A stretch of 64,000 bases of DNA from Alternaria dauci (taxonomy: Eukaryota; Ascomycota; Dothideomycetes; Pleosporales; Pleosporaceae): NCBI RefSeq assembly GCF_042100115.1, contig NC_091273.1, positions 2,108,001-2,172,000 of the forward strand, written 5' to 3'. Of this stretch, positions 56,566 to 64,000 are shown piece by piece; positions within the stretch are counted from its first letter, which is position 1; each line of letters begins with the position of its first letter. A program made the position numbers and the translations under genes. The notes beneath the pieces were generated by a model. That model had not been told where the DNA came from. It searched no databases and was given only the letters and a program-made list of their open reading frames with translations.

Positions 56566-58149
56566 ATGTCTGTTCAACCGCTCATCACCTTCAAGGCCGG
56601 CCAGTGCGAGCTGACTGTGAGCGACACACCGCTTCCCTACCCTGCGTCGTAGACTAACGATCCGTACAGCGCGGAGAAGGCAACTCGCAGACGGTCAAGC
56701 CAGTCCAGACACCTGGCTATGTCTATCTGTACCAAGGAGAAGATGGTTTGTACACGATCCCAACACCCCCTTCATCAACTCACGTGTCCAGAATTCGTGC
56801 ACTTCTGCTGGCGACCACGCGACCGCTCACTCGACCAGTCCGAGCTCGACCTCATCATGATTCCCGGCGACGGCTCCTTCCAACCCTACACCGGCAAAGA
56901 CTCTGTCGACGACTCGGAGAACATCAAGTCGCCCACCGACGGCCGCATCTTCGTCCTCAAGTTCAGCTCGAGCTCACAACGCTACCTCTTCTGGTTACAA
57001 TCAAAGTCGCAGCACCCGCGGGGCGCGAGCTGGTTCAGCGAGCGTGATCTCAAGATCGGACAAGTCGTTGATCTTCTGCTGACAGGCGAGGAGATTGACG
57101 TGCAGGCTGAACTCGCAGGCATCTCAAACTCGTCCGGCAACGATGAGGACGAGACCATGGAAGACGTACAGCCGTCTAGCCGAAACCGCCACGGTAGCAC
57201 CGGAGGCGCAGGAGCTGATGCTACGGGCGGTGACATCCGAGACGAAGGCGAGGAGTCCCGAGAAGGTGGCGCCGATGGTGGTCGAGCGTAGGTTCCGTCT
57301 AATTTGTATCGCATTCGGCGTCGTGGCGCGGTCTTCCCTTCCGCAAAGAATCGAGCTGCTGTGGAAGACTCTCAACCGATTTATACAAAACTCTAAAGAT
57401 ATCCTGTTACAGTACGGCGTTTTGGGAGAAGCTTAAGACCATCCAAGCACATGGCGATTGGCACTGGCTGCTCATGTACAACAATAGAAAATAAGCATCA
57501 TGCTCCGTCTTCCACTGGCCACGCCGCGGCGCTCGTTCTGCGTCTTTACTTTGTTTTTGCTTCTAGAACACACCGCTAACGCGTCGACAGCGCCGGCTCG
57601 GGTGACGTCTCAGCCATTGTCCAAGACTTCATGAATTCGCTCAAGGGCAGCAACGCAGGTAGCAGCACCCAACAACAACGGGGGTCAGCACCTTTTACTA
57701 CCCTCCTAGATCTCCTCTGGCCTACCCACACCCTCCCGACCGTCGAGAATGCGTCTGATGAACTCATCGACGCCCTGTGCGCACAGCTACCGACCACTCC
57801 TTTCCTCCTAGAGGCCGAAGTCGAAGACATTGACGAGATCGACCCCAACTCCGAGACGGCACAAATGGCTATCCAGACACTGACCCGAACTGAGAAGATT
57901 GATGTACTGCAGAGAGTTCTACGGGCACCGCAGTTGAGGGCGGCTTTGGGTAGTTTGACAGAGGCGCTAAAGACCGGTGCCCTGCCAACTGTGAGCCAGG
58001 CACTGAAGATCGATGTTGAGAACGGAGGCTACATGAGGGGCGGGGGGATGCCACTCGGTGGTCCAGACGCGGTCAAGGCATTCTTGGAAGGTGTCAAGAA
58101 GACAGTGGAGAAAGAGAAGAAGGGTGGCGACGAAATGGACACGAGCTAG
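56566..58149 (+). CDS. RPN13: Proteasome ubiquitin receptor RPN13 (Pru and DEUBAD domains)
   Basis: Predicted 19S regulatory-particle subunit that binds ubiquitin and, through its C-terminal domain, the deubiquitinase UCH37. Exons 56566-56616, 56670-56745, 56792-57287 and 57591-58149 give 393 residues. The Pru domain (about 1-125) shows ITFKAGQCELT, GYVYLYQGEDEFVHFCWRPR and RYLFWLQSK. A linker rich in Gly, Asp and Glu follows. The last exon encodes the DEUBAD domain (APFTTLLDLLWPTHTLP region through LKTGALPTVSQALKID). The third intron is 303 bp, much longer than its neighbours, and reads an in-frame TAG (57289-57291) right at the donor. Retention would give a 208-residue Pru-only protein like yeast Rpn13, which lacks DEUBAD. 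Confidence 0.92.
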
Positions 58150-58447
58150 ACGGCCCAGTGACTATCGAGACTTGGATGCACTTCAGTATTGAATGACGAC
58201 CGACACACGACTTATGCATACATAGATGACGATCAAAACACACCAGTTATGCATGGCAGGGTAGGGTAATCTATTCATTTCTGCCGATTATCGGAATTGT
58301 TTTCATCTTTCTTGAAGGTCGCTTTTCATCCCTTTGCGGGAGTCTACATCAGGCTCTGCCGTCTAGCAAACTGCTACTCGAAATCCATAAGTTTCTCATC
58401 TCCCTGTCTTCTGTTCTCCTTCTTCTTGTATCCGATCAAGAAGCCAA
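58150..58447. other. Convergent intergenic, 298 bp
   Basis: Lies between RPN13 and the CGH protein gene. No gene is seen. Confidence 0.5.
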
Positions 58448-59147
58448 TCATGCACCAGACCGTTCTCTTACTGCAGCTACTCCGCTCAAAACCTCGATGT
58501 TCTCTGTGACTCCTGGATGCTGCTCCCAGTATTTATGCATCCAGCCTTCGCGTTGTTTCTGCCACCGTGGTTCCGAATAGCATCCCACACAAGGTACTCG
58601 CGAGCGAGGGAGATGGCGGAGAAAGTGGTAGGCACAAAAGTTTGGCTCCAAGGTGCTGAGGAAATGTTAGCTGTTAACCAGAGAAATGGTAAGAGAAATG
58701 GGAGAATATTCACCTAGTATGGTCTTCCGGGTCCGCGGGAGTGAAAAAGGTCGAAGGTGAGGATGGGACGGACTCAACGAGAGTACTGGCGCTGGAAGAA
58801 GCGGGCGAGGGCTGATTGGAAGATGGAGATGTTGGTGATCTAGACGCTGGGGAGCCTGCATGCATGGCTTCTTGTCCTGGAGTGGGTGCTACGAGGCGGA
58901 ACGCTGGCGCAGGACCACTCTGCTCTAGTCCCTGTGCTTGGCTGCTCAACACCCTCGTTCTCAGTGGGGGAGCAGTCGTCGAGGGTGTCATCGATGATAC
59001 AACGGAGCTCGAGCGCGACAAGTCGGGTATGTTTTGGCAAAGGTTGTCGGGAACCTGGCGTCCGGTAGCGATGGCGTGAGGACACGGCGTCGTGCACACG
59101 GTTTTCTTGTGGCCACAAGTATAGACTTGAAGGAGTTGGTGACACAT
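58448..59147 (-). CDS. Cys-rich CGH protein with C-terminal CxxC segment
   Basis: I recognise the style but not a function. Exon 1 (59147-58714) and exon 2 (58655-58448) join across a 58 bp intron to 213 residues. The N-terminus MCHQLLQVYTCGHKKTVC has C2, C11, H13 and then C18, C22 (TTPCPH). A long Ser/Pro/Thr-rich disordered linker (about 45-140) follows. The second exon encodes an ordered end: NFCAYHFLRHLPRSRVPCVGC and RWQKQREGWMHKYWEQHPG. The paired Cys motifs at both ends suggest one split zinc site or two small zinc knuckles. The exon junction restores a frame that lacks any stop for 70 codons and supplies the C-x2-C, which supports the splice. Its N-terminal spacing equals that of the small protein at 32464-32694. 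Confidence 0.72.
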
Positions 59148-59582
59148 TCTGGATAAAAGATGAGTTCCTGTAAGGAGGCTTGGGATTTATGATTGAGAGT
59201 CGGATTTTAGCAGTAAGTGAGCGCCAAAGTAGCAGTGTAGAGGTGAGTCGTAACAGGGTCAACGACAGTGACGCAACACAATGTGTTCGAAGATGAGTAA
59301 GTGCCTCTGTCGTTCACAAGCGGCGTAGGAGCGCTGGCTTCACTGTTTCACCTTATCTTTGTCCGTTTGCCTATCAAACATCCACATAGCACACGCAGGA
59401 AGAGAAGATTGGCTTGGCATATGAGAACTTTTAGTTCTATGCTAAAGGTTGTATCAACATTGCAGAATCGTAAATGACCAGTGTAACGACAACCCCTTCT
59501 CCATGCCGTGAACACCGCGCCATCAAACTCCATGCCACCAAATGCTCAAATAAAAACGCAAACCTGGTGAAATGCTGAAGCA
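59148..59582. promoter_or_regulatory. Intergenic, 435 bp
   Basis: Holds the promoter of the CGH protein gene and the 3' region of the prolyl-tRNA synthetase gene. No gene is seen. Confidence 0.5.
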
Positions 59583-61429
59583 CTAGTAGCTTCGTCCAAA
59601 CAAGATCCATTGCTTGGCAGGGGTCTGGCAATCGGGGTTGATGCACTTGGTCTTGCCGGGCTCGATGCCCTCGGGCTGGTCAAAGGGAATGCACAAACTC
59701 TTTGCGCCCATGGCAGGAGCCTGTTTGTCCTCGGCAACGCCATCGCCGAGCGCCGTACGCGCACTCTTCGCCTTGACCTCGTCTTCACACTTGTCGCCCT
59801 CGCAGTGGGGAACAAGAACGACGTTCTTACCGTTCAGGGTGGGGACAAAGTCATCCCAGTTGGTAAGCTGGATACGGTGGTCCCGGTAAGCCTTGTCAGC
59901 CTTGTTGAACATGTCCTTCTGGATCTGCTCGAGTAGCTTGGGAACCTCTTGCGTAAGGCTGTCAACGTCGATGGTGCCACGTGCGGCGTCCTTGTCGTCA
60001 ATGTCACGGCGCGAAGTGGTAACAACACCCTTCTCCGCATCCTTGGGGCCGAATTCGATACGCAGAGGGATACCCTTCAGCTCCCAGTCGTTGAACTTCC
60101 AGCCAGGAGAGTAGCCCTCACGGTAGTCGGTCTCGACGCGAACACCAGCCTCGGTAAGGTCATCATGTATCTTCTTGACTTTGCTGTAGAGATCTTCCTT
60201 GGCCTCAGCAGACATCCTGGTTTCGTTAGCATAATGGCGTTCATGAGTCATCCATAGTGAACGTACTTGGCGGTGACTCCGACAGGGATGACAACAACCT
60301 GGATCTCAGCCACCCTAGGAGGGATGACTAGACCACGGTTGTCTCCGTGAGTCAGAATCATGACACCGATGGAGCGAGTAGTCAGACCCCATGAGTTCTG
60401 CCACACATGGACGTGCTCCGACTTGCCGGCTTCCTTTGCGGTAGGGTCCTCGACTGTGATGTTGAACATCTTTGAGAAATGCTGGCCGAGGGCGTGTGAT
60501 GTTGCGGCCTGGATACCACGTCCAGTGGCGGGAATGAAGCCCTCGATGGTTGTGGTGTAGTCGGCTCCGGGGAACTTTTCGTTTACTGTCTTGGTTCCCT
60601 TCACGACGGGAACGGCCAGTAGCTCCTGGTAGACATCAGAGTACCAGTCCAGAATCTGTAGTACCTCATCGCTCGCCTCTTTCTGGGTAAGATGTGCGGT
60701 GTGGCCTTCTTGCCACAGGAACTCACGCGATCGGATGAAGGGCATGGGGTCTGGACACGAGTTAGATGCAGTCGAGTCAGAGGTCGGTTCGATACTCACG
60801 CTTGAACTCCCATCGCACAACGTTGTTCCACTGGTTCAGCTTCAGGGGCAGGTCGCGATGCGACTGGATCTTGCGCGCGAAGTATGGGTACATGGCGGTC
60901 TCTGAGGTAGGGCGCACAGCGACGGGCTTCTCGAGGTCCGACTTTCCTCCCTTGGTCACCCACGCGACCTCGGCCGCAAAACCTTCGACGTGCTCCTTCT
61001 CTCGCTCCAAGTTGTCGGCGCTGATGAAGATGGGGAAGTAGGCATTTCGGACCTTGAGCGTCTTGATCTGGTTGTCGAACCAGGACTTGATGTTCTCCCA
61101 GATGGCGTACGAGGAGGGCTCGAGGATGTAGCATCCGGCGACGTCGTAGTAGGAGATCATCTGGCCCTTGGTGATGACCTGCTGGTACCAGTCTCCGAGG
61201 TCAGTCTCCTTGGCGACATCGATACCAATGAGTGCTGAACCCTCAATCTGTCGCATAGTCAGTATCGCCTCTGGTTCGAAACATGCGTGGTGCAGTCCCG
61301 ACTGGCCTTCTTCTTCTGTTGCTGGGGCTTCTTGGCAGCTTTCTGGGGGTTGCCGTCCTTCTTGCTCTTCTTGGTCTCGGAGATGGAAAGATCCTTCATC
61401 TGCCCGTCGGCAGCGGTGGCTTCGGCCAT
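59583..61429 (-). CDS. Cytosolic prolyl-tRNA synthetase
   Basis: Predicted class II synthetase charging tRNA-Pro, of the eukaryote/archaeal type. Exons 61429-61303, 61234-60800, 60750-60267 and 60216-59583 give 559 residues. After a Lys/Gln-rich N-terminus come [19 protein letters not shown] and [20 protein letters not shown]. Motif 2 is around [20 protein letters not shown] and EGHTAHLT; motif 3 is [20 protein letters not shown]. The anticodon-binding domain and a zinc-binding C-terminal domain follow, with Cys pairs in [10 protein letters not shown] and TKCINPDC, ending ILFGRSY, the expected terminal tyrosine. For intron 1 I used the acceptor GGTTCAG because the nearer GCGACAG breaks the frame; this loses the IEG seen just before. 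It lacks the bacterial-type insertion domain, as expected. Confidence 0.92.
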
Positions 61430-61897
61430 GTTGACTTGTTCTGGGAGGGCAATGTTAACGCCACTGCAGGTACAGTCTTATCGGCAACCAATACAGAATT
61501 GATACAAGGAGTGCAGTGGGTGTAGATTGTGTGCTTGGATGGCTTTGTGTATTGGACGAGTTGGCGGGGCAGGCGGGGTATCAACACACGCGACTTGGAG
61601 CTACTTACGCGCAATTGGGTTGTGGAAAGCTGAGGGAGAAAGGTGGAACTAAAGGTCTAGAGAATGGAAGTACAGCGGATTCACCCAGAGTTAAGACAGA
61701 GTCGGCTCGTTGCAGGCTCGTGTGCGTCAAAGGCCAAAAGTGGTCGAGGGGGGGCCGAGTCATCGGCGCAGGGGTCCAGGCTAGCGCGACTGACCGACGG
61801 AGCTACGATTCGCCGCGCGGGCGGGCATTGCTGGAGATTTTCTGGACCGCGTAGAGGCAGCAGCAACCACAGCGCAGAACAGCTATCACCCGACACC
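61430..61897. promoter_or_regulatory. Shared divergent promoter, ProRS / CCT1
   Basis: These 468 bp contain a CCAAT box at about 61486-61490 and G/C-rich sequence near 61760-61850. No clear heat-shock element array was found. Confidence 0.5.
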
Positions 61898-63715
61898 ATG
61901 GCAGGCATCTTCGAGCAGTCGCGTAGCGGAGGAACCCTGTGTAAGCTGCACACGCCAAAAACAAGGCCGCAAATAGCTAACCCGTGCAGTCCTCGGCGGC
62001 CAGAAAATCAGCGGACAGGACATTCGCGACCAGAACGTGCTGGCGACGCAGGCAATCTCCAATGTCGTCAAGTCGTCGTTTGGGCCCTCCGGGCTCGACA
62101 AGATGATGGTCGACGACATCGGCGACGTGACGGTGACCAACGACGGCGCGACCATCCTCAGTCTGCTCGACATCGAGCACCCCGCAGGCAAAATCCTCGT
62201 CGACCTTGCACAACAACAGGACAAGGAAGTCGGAGATGGCACAACCTCGGTCGTCATAATAGCCGCCGAGCTGCTGCGGCGAGCAAACGAGCTCATGAAG
62301 AACAAGATCCACCCCACCACCATCATCACAGGCTACCGGCTGGCCCTGAGGGAGGCGGTCAAGTACATGAACGAGAACATCAGCACAAAGGTCGATGCGC
62401 TCGGCCGCGACTCACTCGTCAACATTGCAAAGACGTCCATGTCCAGCAAGATCATCGGCTCCGACTCCGACTTCTTCGCCAACATGGTCGTCGACGCCAT
62501 GACGGCCGTCAAGATGACAAACAACAAGGCCGAGGTCAAATACCCGGTCAAGGCCGTCAACATCCTCAAGGCACACGGCCAGAGCGCCACGCAGTCGGTA
62601 CTCGTCAAGGGCTACGCCCTCAACTGCACAGTCGCCTCACAAGCCATGAAGACACGCATCACCGACGCCAAGATTGCTTGCCTGGACATCAACCTGCAGA
62701 AGGAGCGGATGAAGCTGGGTGTCCACATCACCATCGACGATCCGGAGCAGCTAGAGAAGATCCGGGAGCGCGAGGCCGGCATTGTCACGGAGCGCATCGA
62801 GATGATCCTGAAGGCCGGCGCCAACGTCATCATGACTACAAAGGGTATCGACGACCTCTGCCTGAAGCACTTTGTCGAGAAGGGTGCCATGGCTGTGCGA
62901 AGGTGCAAGAAGGAGGACCTACGAAGGATAGCAAAGGCCACCGGAGCGACACTGGTCAGCACACTGTCCGATCTGAACGGTGACGAGAAGTTCGAAGCGG
63001 CCAATCTTGGCCATGCCGAGGAGGTTTCTCAAGAGCGCATCTCCGACGACGAGTGCATTCTGGTCAAGGGCACCAAGGCTTTCTCTTCCGCATCTATCAT
63101 CCTGCGAGGTGCCAACGACTACGCCCTGGACGAGATGGAGCGATCAGTACACGATTCATTATCAGCGGTAAAGCGAACCCTGGAGAGCGGACGTATCGTC
63201 CCCGGTGGAGGTGCTGTCGAGACTGCGTTGCACATCTACCTGGAGGAGTGGGCAACGTCAGTGGTAAGTCACTTCAATCTTTACATGTCTGACAGTATCA
63301 CTAACAATACGCCCAGGGCTCTCGGGAACAACTGGCGATAGCTGCTTTTGCCCAGTCTCTCCTTGCCATCCCCAAGACCCTCGCCATCAACGCCGCCAAG
63401 GATGCTACCGAGCTTGTCGCCAACCTCCGATCACGGCACGCTCTGTCACAGCGAACAGTGAACCCTGCAGACCCTTCGTCGCAAGACGCGAAGCAGCTGG
63501 CCAAGTCTAAGAACTACAAAAACTACGGTCTGGACCTAATGAACGGCAAGGTACACGACTGCCTAAAAGCCGGTGTGCTGGAACCCAGTATGAGCAAGGT
63601 CAAGCAGTTGAAGTCGGCAGTGGAGGCGTGTGTCGCCATCATGCGTATCGATACCCTGATTAAGCTGGATCCAGAGGAGCAAGGCGGAGGTGGTGACGAT
63701 GGCCACGGACATTAG
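61898..63715 (+). CDS. CCT1: Chaperonin CCT subunit alpha
   Basis: Predicted TCP-1 alpha subunit of the cytosolic TRiC/CCT ring, which folds actin and tubulin. Exons 61898-61940, 61990-63263 and 63317-63715 give 571 residues. The donor chosen at 61941 restores the family opening [23 protein letters not shown]-site motifs are visible: [37 protein letters not shown] and [10 protein letters not shown]. The apical region has [20 protein letters not shown], typical of CCT1. It ends with a Gly/His-rich tail ([13 protein letters not shown]). A long overlapping frame from 61664 to 62983 in another phase is a by-product of GC-rich third positions. It is divergent to the ProRS gene. Confidence 0.96.
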
Positions 63716-64000
63716 ATGGCCTGGCGCCGAGAAGAGATAGACCCGTCTGAAAAGATAACGACAGCGTAATGAAGGCTCAAAGCCCACGTGCAAGATGCTC
63801 CTCCTCCGTCCCCACTCATTCCTGAACAACACACTAAGGACTTTGACCAAACCCCTGCTTGCCGAGGCTCTGATTCATAACAATTTTGGGGGCCAAAGGT
63901 TGAATGCAGTTAAAGTGTAGGACCTTCGGACCGACCCTAGCACCGATCCTCAAAGTTGTGCACGCAACTCAGCCTTGTGAATCCCAGCCACAACAAACAG
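63716..64000. other. Right-edge non-coding stretch
   Basis: 285 bp downstream of CCT1; no gene is seen. Confidence 0.5.

Noticed and set aside
55815..56567. 250-codon minus-strand frame across RPL6 and the RPN13 promoter
   Set aside because: Arg/Pro/His-rich out-of-phase reading of the conserved eL6 exons.
61664..62983. A 439-codon plus-strand frame overlapping CCT1
   Set aside because: Its translation is His/Arg/Gln-rich noise in another phase of the strongly conserved CCT1 exon, caused by GC-rich third positions.

Overview
This window is nuclear DNA of a filamentous ascomycete (Pezizomycotina). The evidence is a set of intron-rich genes with mostly 48-65 bp introns, GT-AG splice sites and CTNAC-type branch points, and a protein complement typical of that group: a vacuolar TRP channel, a TYW4 protein carrying a JmjC domain, RPN13, EXO84, PROPPIN ATG18 and a Dal5-like permease. 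Gene content and protein style suggest a dothideomycete, probably Pleosporales, but that placement is inference. I find no rRNA, tRNA, CRISPR array or intact transposon. Most genes here were assembled by joining exons by hand, so splice sites were checked for reading phase but not against transcripts.

Left part (1-25.8 kb): an uncharacterised three-exon gene stands head to head with the YVC1 calcium channel, followed by a C2H2 zinc-finger regulator. A stretch of about 6.9 kb without a convincing gene (6.77-13.66 kb) comes next. After it are the proteasome regulator PI31, the autophagy PROPPIN ATG18, a TYW4-type fusion protein for tRNA wybutosine synthesis, a two-cassette soluble ABC ATPase with a probable mitochondrial presequence, a small proline-rich protein and an SVOP-like MFS transporter.

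Middle part (26.9-43 kb): the four-RRM ribosome-assembly factor NOP4; a second gene-poor stretch (29.2-32.4 kb) ending in a tiny Cys-rich protein; a cytochrome-b5-like (Dap1/MAPR) protein; a minus-strand run of agmatinase-like ureohydrolase, NTF2-like protein and RidA-family protein; a DUF1295 membrane protein; a single-pass membrane microprotein; and a Dal5-like MFS permease.

Right part (43.6-64 kb) is dense with housekeeping genes: NOP53, YPT6 (Rab6), TOM20, EXO84, a zeta-crystallin quinone reductase, a tandem Myb-like nuclear protein, a sterol-desaturase-family protein, ribosomal protein eL6, RPN13, a second small Cys-rich CGH protein, cytosolic prolyl-tRNA synthetase and chaperonin subunit CCT1. 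Many of these are divergent pairs sharing 220-470 bp promoters: NOP53/YPT6, TOM20/EXO84, RPL6/RPN13 and ProRS/CCT1, as well as ATG18/TYW4 and ABC/small protein further left. Functionally the window is mostly ribosome, translation, proteasome, folding and membrane-traffic machinery with a few metabolic and transport genes between; I see no secondary-metabolite cluster. The items most worth following are the two MC-x8-CGH proteins, the asymmetric ABC protein, the TYW4-JmjC fusion, two GC-AG introns and the possible intron-retention isoform of RPN13.
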